DNA from: Candidatus Altimarinota bacterium
GTDB lineage: Bacteria > Patescibacteriota > Gracilibacteria > UBA4473
Reading direction: 5' to 3'
Assembly (NCBI GenBank): GCA_026982915.1
Contig: JALWQU010000006.1
Coordinates: forward strand, 1-9,525
DNA length: 9,525 nucleotides
This document shows, piece after piece, positions 1 through 6,276 of this stretch. A model generated the notes under the pieces. It made no database searches. It was not told where the DNA came from and saw nothing but the letters and a program-made list of their open reading frames with translations. The stretch's first letter is position 1. Each line of letters starts with the position of its first letter. A program made the position numbers and the translations under genes.

Positions 1-2508
1 GGCAAAGATCATTTCGTCCAATACCTTCATATTTTTTTCCGAGTTTTTCAGCCACAACCGATCCCCCAGGCGTATCTGATTCAAAAACAGTGACCTTTGA
101 GGTCGTCGTATTGGTGGCTTGTAGATTATTTAGTTGATCTTCATTGGTCTGGGCGTTGTCATAAAGGTTTTCCTTGAACTCTAGATCCGGGGCGAATTCA
201 ACCCGGAAAAGATTGGAAACCGCCGTGTGTCGAATATCTTGGAGTAAGGCCGAGAACATTCGAAATCCCTGCGCTTTGTATTCCATAATAGGATCTTTTT
301 GAGCGTATCCAGAAAGGGCTACACGATCACGAAGATTAGACATTTCATCGATATGATCGAGCCACTGTTCATCAATGGAACGGAGGAGTATTTGTCGGGC
401 GATATTTGTGACTTCGGTTTCCGGTAGGGCTTCTTTTTTCTTGTCCCAAGCCGCCAAGAGATAGTTCTGAATATTTTCGACAAGATCATCACGGTGGTGA
501 AAAGATTCAATCTCTGTCAGTGTAATAGCTTCTGTTTCGGGTACATGCACCTGATTAACCGTTTCAAAAATTTCTTTGGCGTCCCATGAGGTATCAAACT
601 CAGGCGTTGGCGCATTGCTTTCCACGATTTGAGCCGCTAGTTTTTTGATAATTTCCTCAATAGTGTCTTCTAGGTTATCCGCTTTCAAAAGGTTTTGTCG
701 TCGAGCATAGATTTTTTCTCGATGAATATTCATCACATCATCGTATTGAACCACGTGTTTTCGTGAATCAAAATGAAAACCTTCAATTTTTTTCTGCGCG
801 TTTTCTACCGAATTGGAGATCATTTTATTCTCAATGGCTTCGTCTTCTGGTAATCCCAGTCGCTCCATGACAGCCGCCATTTTTTCACCGCCAAATCGTT
901 TCATGAGATCATCGGTCATCGCGACATAAAACTGTGAAAATCCAGGATCACCCTGCCTTCCCGCTCGCCCTCGAAGCTGATTGTCAATTCGTCGTGATTC
1001 ATGGCGCTCGGTTCCGAGAATAGCCAGTCCACCAACTTCTCGAACGCCTTCACCAAGCTTGATATCGGTTCCTCGTCCTGCCATATTGGTAGCGATCGTA
1101 ACCGCGCCTTTTTGTCCCGCAAGACTCACGATTTCAGCTTCTCGTTCGTGTTGTTTGGCGTTGAGGACTTCGTGTTTAATCCCTGTATTTTTGAGTAATT
1201 GTGAAAGGGCTTCTGATTTATCAATATTAACCGTTCCGATCAAGACCGGTTGTCCTTGCTCGTGTAGACGAGCGACTTCTTTGGCAAGCGCTATGAATTT
1301 ACCGCGTTCGTTCTTAAAAATTTTATCGGAAAGATCGACTCGCTGGATAGGGGTATTAGTCGGGATTACGATCGTGTCGAGTTTATAAATTTTAGCAAAC
1401 TCCTCCGCTTCCGTTTCCGCGGTTCCGGTCATACCGGCTAGTTTTTCATAAAGTCGGAAATAATTCTGAAAGGTAATCGTCGCGAGTGTTTTAGATTCTC
1501 GTTGAATGGTAACGCCTTCTTTAGCTTCTAGGGCTTGATGTAATCCATCAGAAAATCGCCGTCCCGCCATAAGCCGTCCGGTAAATTCATCGACAATGAT
1601 AACCTTGTCATCACGCACAACATAGTCTTGATCACGAATCATAGCGATATGTGCCTTGAGGGCATTTTCTACATGATGAACTTCGTCAAATCCCGATTCC
1701 GTAAAAATATTCCCGACACCGAGTAGGGATTCAATTTTGGCAATACCCGATTCAGAAAGCGTCACTTGCTTGGTCTTGAGGTCAATATTGTAGTGTTCGT
1801 TTTCCTTTAATTGCGGTATAAATTGGCTGTATTGGTCGTATTTATCAACTGATTCATCCGCTGGAGCCGAAATAATGAGTGGCGTTCTGGCTTCATCAAT
1901 AAGGATCGAATCGACTTCATCGACAATCGCGTAGTAGCGTTCTCGTTGCACTTGTCTTTCCAGACTTTGGGCCATATTGTCTCGCAGATAATCAAACCCG
2001 AACTCATTATTGGTTCCATAGGTAATATCGCAATTATAGGCTTCTTTTCGTTCTTCGTGTGTTTTTCCGTGGACAATAACCCCGACAGAAAGCCCACAAA
2101 ATTCGTACAGTGGATTCATCCATTCGGCATCTCGTTGTGCGAGGTAATCATTTACCGTCACGACATGGACGCCTCTGCCCGTGAGCGCGTTCAGGATTAC
2201 GGGCAGGGTGCAGACAAGGGTCTTTCCTTCCCCCGTCTTCATTTCGTTGATATTGCCTTCATTCAGGATCATGCCTCCCACAAGTTGAACATCATAGGGG
2301 ATCATTTTCCACTCTTCCATCTTGTCTCGAACAGGAAAAGATTTACCGGTAATCCGTCGAGCCGCATTTTTTATGCCGGCGAAGACCTCAATGAGTTTTT
2401 CGTCTACTTTCTCCGGATTTTCATTGATAAGCGGGAGTTTCTTTGAGAATTTCTTGATAACTTTTTCGTTATGAGAGCCAAAAGCTTGTCGATAAAAGAT
2501 TGGAGCAT
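1..2508 (-). CDS. secA: Preprotein translocase ATPase SecA, 3'-partial, with apparent 1-base frameshift near the start
   Basis: SecA is the ATPase motor that drives unfolded preproteins through SecYEG at the cytoplasmic membrane. Reading right to left, the frame is open from about 2542 to position 1. It shows Walker A GEGKT (residues 93-97, counting from the repaired start), the Walker B-type DEVD (197-200) in a DEVDSILIDEARTP context, the helicase motif GRGTDI (478-483), QLRGRAGRQGDPG, the helical-scaffold/wing signature with GYAQKDP (734-740), and GRNDLC at the left edge. GRNDLC is the beginning of the zinc-binding SEC-C tail, so only about 20 residues are missing. The frame has no ATG, GTG or TTG before 2320. 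The ATG at 2508-2506 lies in another frame and gives MLQSFIDKL. One extra T in the run complementary to 2480-2483 would give MLQSFIDKLFGSHNEK, the expected SecA N-terminus. The segment before Walker A is about 7 residues shorter than in E. coli. It is divergent from tsf. Identity is certain; the frameshift may be an assembly error. Confidence 0.95.
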
Positions 2509-2581
2509 GTTTCTTTGATATTATTGAATCGTGGCAACTTTAGTGAAAAAAAATATAGGGAAAAGGAAAAAGCATAAAAAC

Positions 2582-2609
2582 TTGCCTTTCGAAACCTTTA
2601 CTCTAAAAT
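2582..2609 (+). promoter_or_regulatory. Putative sigma70-type promoter of tsf
   Basis: The -35 TTGCCT (2582-2587), a 16-bp spacer and the -10 TAAAAT (2604-2609) put the transcription start near 2616. That gives a leader of about 22 nt. The only purine-rich stretch, GAGGA at 2613-2617, is over 20 nt from the ATG, so tsf seems to be translated without a Shine-Dalgarno sequence. Seen by eye only. Confidence 0.5.
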
Positions 2610-2638
2610 CGCGAGGAATTTATTAACCTTTTTATAAA

Positions 2639-3400
2639 ATGGCAATTACGGCACAACAAGTAAAAGAACTGCGAGACCGAACGGGTGTCGCTATGATGGC
2701 TTGCAAAAAAGCTCTCGAAGAATCCAATGGTGATATTGATGGCGCGATCGAAGTTCTTCGGAAACGAGGCGCTTCAAAAGCCGCGGACAAAGCTGACCGA
2801 TCGACTTCAGAAGGTCGTGTAGCGGTTGACGGACGAGCAATTGTGAAAGTTCTTTGTGAAACCGATTTTGTCGGGAAAAATGACAAATTTGTGGCTTTTG
2901 TGGCGGATATTGCGGCGAAAACAAATGAAGGCAATGTTGAAGCGGGTACATCCTTTTTTGAATCAGCTAAAACGGACAAGATGCAAGAAGTAGGAGAAAA
3001 TCTTGTATTAGGGGATATTCAACTGATTGAAGGTGGCGACACGGTAGCGGGTTACATTCATACCAATGGAAAAATCGGGGTATTGGTGGCGCTTGAAGGC
3101 GGAACAGAAGATCAAGCAAAAGACCTCGCGATGCACGCGGCGGCGATGGATCCACTTTGTGCGAATCCAGAAGATGTTGATGGGGATCTCATCGAAAAAG
3201 AAAAAGAAATCGCGCGTGAACAATTGGCAAATGAAGGAAAACCAGAAAATATTATTGAAAAAATTATTGAGGGGAAAATTAAAAAGTTCTGTGCGGATCG
3301 AGCGCTTACTTCTCAGGCTTTTGTGAAGGATCCGTCGATGACGGTTGCGGAATATCTTGGGGACGCGAAGCTCGTTAAATTTATACGAATAGCGGTTTAA
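2639..3400 (+). CDS. tsf: Translation elongation factor Ts
   Basis: EF-Ts is the cytoplasmic guanine-nucleotide exchange factor that removes GDP from EF-Tu. The 253-aa protein begins with the UBA-like N-terminal domain (residues 1-50, with RTGVAMMACKKAL matching the family's RTG-MM-CKKAL block). The EF-Tu-contacting motif TDFVGKN follows at 75-81, then the dimerisation/core domain. The C-terminal block MTVAEYLGDAKLVKFIRIAV is also typical. The length lies between the Thermus and E. coli proteins. The start at 2639 gives the canonical MAITAQQVKELR terminus and no better start is visible. In most bacteria rpsB lies directly upstream. Here the upstream gene is secA in the opposite direction, so tsf appears to be a single-gene unit between its own promoter and the terminator at 3432-3460. 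Confidence 0.97.
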   Translation: MAITAQQVKELRDRTGVAMMACKKALEESNGDIDGAIEVLRKRGASKAADKADRSTSEGRVAVDGRAIVKVLCETDFVGKNDKFVAFVADIAAKTNEGNVEAGTSFFESAKTDKMQEVGENLVLGDIQLIEGGDTVAGYIHTNGKIGVLVALEGGTEDQAKDLAMHAAAMDPLCANPEDVDGDLIEKEKEIAREQLANEGKPENIIEKIIEGKIKKFCADRALTSQAFVKDPSMTVAEYLGDAKLVKFIRIAV

Positions 3401-3431
3401 GAACGGTTAACTATTACAAGGTCATAAATAT

Positions 3432-3460
3432 AAAAAAACTCCCAATTAGGGAGTTTTTTT
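3432..3460 (+). terminator. Bidirectional rho-independent terminator after tsf
   Basis: A perfect 12-bp inverted repeat (A7CTCCC at 3432-3443, GGGAGT7 at 3449-3460) surrounds a 5-nt loop. It has a T-run on the plus strand and an A-run on its 5' side, so it can end transcripts in either direction. It begins 31 bp after the tsf stop codon. Confidence 0.93.
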
Positions 3461-3475
3461 GTGGAGTAGAAGGTC

Positions 3476-3503
3476 TTGTATTTCTAACATTCCTGCCTAG
3501 ACT
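3476..3503 (+). promoter_or_regulatory. Putative promoter of the sugar transferase gene, implying a leaderless mRNA
   Basis: TTGTAT (3476-3481), 16 bp, TAGACT (3498-3503). A start about 7 nt after the -10 falls at 3510, only 3 nt before the ATG at 3513. No Shine-Dalgarno sequence is present between them. The hexamers are imperfect, so confidence is limited. Confidence 0.4.
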
Positions 3504-3512
3504 GATTACTAC

Positions 3513-4955
3513 ATGAAGAAGTCAGAAGCCGCGTTTACGCTTGCCCGAATTGTCAGTGATTTTTTGGCGATTATGGGCGCGCTTGTGGTGGCGTATTACA
3601 CACGAATGGTCTGGTTTGAGCCGACTATCTTGGGGCAAAAAATAATCCTGTTCCCCCCTCCAGAAACACTTTATCCTTTTGCCTCTTTTGAGTCTTTTAT
3701 TGCGAAATTTACGATAGGAATGGTGGGGCTTTTGGCGCTCAATGGACGGTATCGCTTTGGGGTTGATGAAAAATTGTGGGGAGAGATAAAGAGTATTACC
3801 TGGATTATTTCGGTTGGAATGGCTTTGCTCGTGGTTTATTTTTTCTTTGATCAGTTTCCCTTCTTCTCCCGACTGATTTTTGGGCTTTCTTGGGGGCTGA
3901 TTATTTTATTCGTTCTTTTTGGACGGTTAGTGCTTCGTTTTATTCGCCATAAGTTTCGCCAAAAAGGGTTCGGACAGAAGAGCGTTCTTATTCTTGGTTC
4001 GGGGGTTATGGCAAAGGAGGTGATAACCGCTTTTTCCAGGTCACCACTTTATAATATCATTGGGGTTTTAACCGAAAAAAAAGAAGCGAGGATTACGAAG
4101 CACGGGCACCTTGTATTGGGCTCGATGGCGGATTTTGAGTCCGTGTTAAAAAAGTATAAACCCGAAGAGGTTTGTTTGGCGCAGGCATCTTCTAGTAAAA
4201 AAATAACGGCGAAACTTGTGCAAATTACCCAAACACATCACGGAACTTTTCAGTTTGTGCCGGATGAATTGGGGATGGATATGGCCGCGGTGGAAGTTTC
4301 AGGCATAGGCCCATATCCATTGATCACCTTTCAGAATACCCGGATAAAGGGTTGGGGATTAGTATTAAAAACTATTTTTGACTATATTGGGGCGTTTTTT
4401 ATGACGCTATTGTTGTCGCCGATTTTTATGCTCCTCAGTATTATTATTAAGGTTTCAGATTTTAAGTCACCAGTTTTTTATAGGTCTATGCGAATCGGGA
4501 AAAAGGGGCGGATTTTCCCTTGTTTTAAATTTCGCACCATGGTGCCAGATGCAGAAATTCAAAAGAAAAACTTATTAGCGAAAAATGAACGAGAAGGTGC
4601 GGTTCTTTTTAAGATGAAGGATGATCCACGGGTAACGACTATTGGGAAGTTCTTGCGAAAATACTCCCTCGATGAACTGCCACAGATTTTCAATATTCTT
4701 CGGGGGGAAATGAGTCTTATCGGTCCACGACCACATCTTCCAGAGGAGGTCGCTAAGTATAAAACAGAGGATTTGCAGATCTTGATGATCAAGCCCGGTA
4801 TGTCGGGTTTTTCACAGGTAAACGGTCACTCGACGCTTAGTTTTGAAGCGGAGATGAAGTATGAAATTTTTTATATGAAAAAGTGGTCTATTTGGCTTGA
4901 TGGGCTTATTTTTATGAAAAGTATTTGGATTTTTTTACGAGGCGGGAATCAGTAA
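3513..4955 (+). CDS. Polyprenyl-phosphate sugar-1-phosphate transferase (WcaJ/CpsE/WbaP-type)
   Basis: Members of this family transfer a sugar-1-phosphate from a UDP-sugar to undecaprenyl phosphate. This is the first membrane step in making exopolysaccharide, capsule or O-antigen-like glycans. The 480-aa protein has several hydrophobic segments in its first 140 residues and a soluble CoA-binding/Rossmann-like domain at about 155-280 (VLILGSGVMAKEV at 158-170). A membrane-entering segment at 286-313 follows, then the catalytic bacterial sugar-transferase domain. Signature blocks are KFRTMVPDAE (339-348), DDPRVTTIGKFLRKYSLDELPQ, GEMSLIGPRPHLPEE (398-412) and KPGMSGFSQVNGHS (427-440), plus the terminal WSIWLDGLIFMKS. 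The Asp-Glu pair in SLDELPQ (386-387) is typical of the active site. Full length, with no break. The sugar specificity cannot be read from the sequence. It stands alone, with no other glycan gene in the window. Confidence 0.93.
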   Translation: MKKSEAAFTLARIVSDFLAIMGALVVAYYTRMVWFEPTILGQKIILFPPPETLYPFASFESFIAKFTIGMVGLLALNGRYRFGVDEKLWGEIKSITWIISVGMALLVVYFFFDQFPFFSRLIFGLSWGLIILFVLFGRLVLRFIRHKFRQKGFGQKSVLILGSGVMAKEVITAFSRSPLYNIIGVLTEKKEARITKHGHLVLGSMADFESVLKKYKPEEVCLAQASSSKKITAKLVQITQTHHGTFQFVPDELGMDMAAVEVSGIGPYPLITFQNTRIKGWGLVLKTIFDYIGAFFMTLLLSPIFMLLSIIIKVSDFKSPVFYRSMRIGKKGRIFPCFKFRTMVPDAEIQKKNLLAKNEREGAVLFKMKDDPRVTTIGKFLRKYSLDELPQIFNILRGEMSLIGPRPHLPEEVAKYKTEDLQILMIKPGMSGFSQVNGHSTLSFEAEMKYEIFYMKKWSIWLDGLIFMKSIWIFLRGGNQ

Positions 4956-5000
4956 GTTTTTTGAGGGTTTTACTTGACCATTAATGATATTTTAATATAT

Positions 5001-5028
5001 CCATGATAACTTTATCTGGATTTTTTTT
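5001..5028 (+). terminator. Rho-independent terminator of the sugar transferase gene
   Basis: CCA-GATAA / TTATC-TGG forms an 8-bp stem with one bulged T and a very short loop (5001-5019). Eight T residues follow at 5021-5028. It begins 45 bp after the stop codon on the same strand. Confidence 0.75.
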
Positions 5029-5058
5029 GGAAATATTATATTATTTACCAAAATCCGT

Positions 5059-5079
5059 GAAGTGGCTCTTTGACACTTC
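5059..5079. repeat. Small inverted repeat GAAGTG / CACTTC
   Basis: A perfect 6-bp stem with a 9-nt loop lies just beyond the tRNA terminator. Its right side runs into CTTCGGGAAC, a decamer that also forms one arm of the hairpin at 7760-7819. No U-run follows, so it is not a terminator by itself. Confidence 0.5.
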
Positions 5080-5085
5080 GGGAAC

Positions 5086-5118
5086 AAAAAAGTCTTTAGA
5101 ATCTAAACCGTTCTAAAG
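5086..5118 (-). terminator. Rho-independent terminator downstream of the tRNA gene
   Basis: On the minus strand, CTTTAGAA (5118-5111) pairs perfectly with TTCTAAAG (5101-5094) across a 9-nt loop. The sequence ACTTTTTT follows directly. It lies 35 bp past the 3' end of the tRNA and is the natural end of that transcript. Confidence 0.8.
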
Positions 5119-5152
5119 CGGGAAAACCCTATTAAAGGTAAAAAAATAAAGG

Positions 5153-5228
5153 TGGTGGAGTCGACCAGACTCGAACTGGCAACCACTCGGGTTTCAAGCG
5201 AGTGCTCTAACCATTGAGCTACGACCCC
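5153..5228 (-). tRNA. tRNA-Phe (GAA), CCA encoded
   Basis: The 76-nt gene folds as a standard class I tRNA. The acceptor stem GGGGUCG / CGACUCC has one G-U pair. The D-arm is GCUC-8 nt-GAGC, the variable loop has 5 nt, and the T-arm GCCAG-UUCGAGU-CUGGU is normal. A73 and an encoded CCA end it. The anticodon loop UUGAAAC gives anticodon GAA, and A73 agrees with phenylalanine. One oddity is that the last pair of the anticodon stem (31-39) is C opposite C. Shifting the loop to CUUGAAA would read UGA (Ser), but a serine tRNA needs a long variable arm, which is absent. No other RNA or protein gene shares its transcript unless the upstream small RNA reads through. Confidence 0.88.
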
Positions 5229-5318
5229 GACCCCACCGAAAAAAAGAATAATGAGTGAGGTATAGAGTGAAATAGTATAATTTAATCTGACCTTAAGGTT
5301 GAATTAAAATAGATTTAC

Positions 5319-5401
5319 AAAAAAAGCCAACCATTGGTAAGCTTTGTTTGTGAAACCCGAGTGTTCCTCTTGAGTTGTAACTCAAAGAGCATTCGCTATT
5401 T
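5319..5401 (-). ncRNA. Candidate small structured RNA E1 (about 83 nt)
   Basis: The RNA is predicted from a promoter (5408-5436) and an intrinsic terminator. Its body holds a 9-bp hairpin with one bulged U (CUC-UUGAGU / ACUCAA-GAG, tetraloop UACA). It ends with GCUUACC-AAU-GGUUGGC, which has one internal mismatch, followed by seven U. No ORF is inside. It lies between the tRNA and the 131-aa gene, on the tRNA strand. Promoter, fold and terminator are seen in the sequence; expression is inferred. I recognise no known RNA family. Confidence 0.6.
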
Positions 5402-5407
5402 ACTGCA

Positions 5408-5436
5408 ATTCTATCTAAAAAATAACCATCTGTCAA
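5408..5436 (-). promoter_or_regulatory. Near-consensus promoter of RNA E1
   Basis: Minus strand TTGACA (5436-5431), 17-bp spacer, TAGAAT (5413-5408). The -35 is perfect and the -10 has one mismatch. The start is predicted near 5401. Confidence 0.75.
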
Positions 5437-5444
5437 AATAAAAA

Positions 5445-5464
5445 CTCACGGTGATTTTGGTGAG
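5445..5464. promoter_or_regulatory. Palindromic motif upstream of E1, copy 1
   Basis: CTCAC and GTGAG flank a 10-nt centre that contains GGTGATTTTG. The motif sits 8 bp upstream of the E1 -35 box and about 35 bp upstream of the divergent 131-aa ORF. A close relative (6035-6054) lies upstream of RNA E2. It could be a regulator site or simply a shared duplicated promoter flank. Confidence 0.4.
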
Positions 5465-5499
5465 AAAACTTTTCAAAACCATCTTTATGACTAAAGTGC

Positions 5500-5895
5500 A
5501 TGATAAAAATGCAGTATTATCAATCAAAAATTCAAGTTTCGAGACAAAATAAATCTCAGAATAAAAAACGAATTATTGAATTTATAAGGAATACAAAAAA
5601 GTGTCGATGTGGTGCTCTAAGACGACCTATTTTTTTAGAAAAATTCATTGAGGCAAATCAAACACGAAACGCTGATAGAATGGCAACATTTTTTGTGGCT
5701 CTTGATATCCTGAAAAAATCAAAAACAGCCGAATCTATCGTCAAAAAAGGCTTCCGTTGTTTTAAGATTTTAGGAAAGGACAAAAATAATCAGTTTATAG
5801 AAATTCATTTACGAGAAGAAGTAACCGCAAAAAATCGAAAATTATATTTCATTTCAAGTTACCCCATAAAAAAAGCCCCCTCTCATGACAATTAG
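5500..5895 (+). CDS. Small hypothetical protein, possibly a RelE/barnase-like (PBECR-type) nuclease
   Basis: A 131-aa basic protein without membrane segments or a signal peptide. Residues 1-33 are polar and Lys/Arg/Gln-rich. CRC follows at 35-37, then a helical block (RNADRMATFFVALDILKKSK, 57-76) and a C-terminal pattern GFRCFKILGKDK, FIEIHLREE (99-107), RKLYFISSYP (113-122). That succession of short beta strands with Arg/Glu/His residues resembles the phage barnase-EndoU-ColicinE5/D-RelE (PBECR) nuclease group and the end of the 127-aa protein at 8806-9189. This is recognition from memory, so the function is tentative. The start could also be M4 (5509). No Shine-Dalgarno sequence is visible. 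The last codons and the TAG stop lie inside the terminator hairpin of the convergent RNA E2, so the two transcripts overlap by about 28 nt. Confidence 0.7.
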   Translation: MIKMQYYQSKIQVSRQNKSQNKKRIIEFIRNTKKCRCGALRRPIFLEKFIEANQTRNADRMATFFVALDILKKSKTAESIVKKGFRCFKILGKDKNNQFIEIHLREEVTAKNRKLYFISSYPIKKAPSHDN

Positions 5896-5985
5896 AGAGC
5901 AGACCTTAGAATCCTTTTGGTCTTTTGGGAAATTTACCAGACATCTGCCGAAGGCAGACCGAACCCAAAATTCGGACTTGGATGT
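5868..5985 (-). ncRNA. Candidate small structured RNA E2 (about 118 nt), overlapping the end of the 131-aa gene
   Basis: The predicted start (A5985) is the first base of ACAUC, which can pair with GAUGU at 5945-5941. Further stems are CCGAA/UUCGG, UCUGC/GCAGA (compact UUC-type loop) and AGACC/GGUCU (5923-5919 with 5905-5901). The terminator GCUCUCU / AGGGGGC is followed directly by seven U (5874-5868). Five separate helices in 118 nt, plus a promoter and a terminator, make a real RNA gene likely. It converges on the 131-aa ORF and covers its stop codon. GAUGU and GCAGA share two bases, so not every stem can form completely at once. Confidence 0.65.
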
Positions 5986-5991
5986 GGTTTC

Positions 5992-6019
5992 ATTTTACTC
6001 GTAAAGATAGGATTGTCAA
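5992..6019 (-). promoter_or_regulatory. Near-consensus promoter of RNA E2
   Basis: Minus strand TTGACA (6019-6014), 16-bp spacer, TAAAAT (5997-5992). The predicted +1, seven bases on, is the first base of the RNA's outer stem. Confidence 0.75.
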
Positions 6020-6034
6020 AAATAAATACTCAAA

Positions 6035-6054
6035 TTCACGGTGATTCTGTGTGA
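6035..6054. promoter_or_regulatory. Palindromic motif upstream of E2, copy 2
   Basis: TTCAC-GGTGATTCTGT-GTGAT is the counterpart of the motif at 5445-5464, with the shared core TCACGGTGATT. It lies 15 bp upstream of the E2 -35 box. Distances from the two promoters differ by 7 bp, so a strictly phased site is not shown. Confidence 0.4.
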
Positions 6055-6111
6055 TGTTTTTGATAAAGATCATCATCTAAATTAAAAGATGAAATTAGAA
6101 TACTCCTTCTT

Positions 6112-6146
6112 ATTCCCCCTTGATAAAGGGAGCTAGGGGGATTTAA
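6112..6146. repeat. CCCCC/GGGGG hairpin repeat, left of nhaB
   Basis: An imperfect palindrome: ATTCCCCC at the left and GGGGGATTTAAA at the right, with an inner CCCTT / AAGGG stem. The reverse complement (AAATCCCCC, CCCTTTATCAAGGGGG) resembles the sequence at 7867-7898. The two copies lie on opposite sides of nhaB in opposite orientation. Repeats of this kind are, as I recall, widespread in bacterial genomes and behave as small non-autonomous elements. Confidence 0.7.
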
Positions 6147-6176
6147 AAACATCCCACGGACTCATCCTGAGTTCCG

Positions 6177-6199
6177 AAAAACCTTTTCTAAAGGGTTTT
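6177..6199 (+). terminator. Possible bidirectional terminator upstream of nhaB
   Basis: AAAAACC-TTT / AAA-GGGTTTT forms a stem of 8-9 bp around TCT, with T-runs on either strand. Nothing upstream on the plus strand other than the 131-aa gene could use it. It may instead be part of a dispersed repeat. Confidence 0.4.
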
Positions 6200-6263
6200 C
6201 CCTTGAAGAAAAGTTTCTTAATCTGCTCTAAGTTCGCTGTTACGGCGATGAGGGGCATACAAT

Positions 6264-6268
6264 AGGAG
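6264..6268 (+). promoter_or_regulatory. Shine-Dalgarno sequence of nhaB
   Basis: AGGAG with 8-nt spacing fixes the start at 6277 rather than the out-of-frame ATG at 6270, which would begin a six-codon ORF too close to the site. It is the only strong ribosome binding site among the protein genes in this window. Confidence 0.85.
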
Positions 6269-6276
6269 TATGAAAA

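Noticed and set aside
981..2446. Open frames on the plus strand opposite secA (981-1388, 1946-2446 and others)
   Set aside because: They lie antisense to a clearly conserved gene, lack recognisable domains and are shadows of its codon structure.
4974..5001. Promoter TTGACC-16-TATATC after the sugar transferase gene
   Set aside because: It would start inside the terminator hairpin at 5001-5028 and no gene follows on the plus strand.
5153..5228. tRNA-Ser (UGA) reading of the tRNA
   Set aside because: This needs a shifted anticodon loop, breaks the anticodon stem and lacks the long variable arm and G73 of serine tRNAs.
6146..6176. Hammerhead-ribozyme core on the minus strand (GGATGAGTCCGTGGGATG)
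   Set aside because: It resembles CUGAUGAGUCCGUG, but the CUGA start is altered and no GAAA with a matching helix follows.
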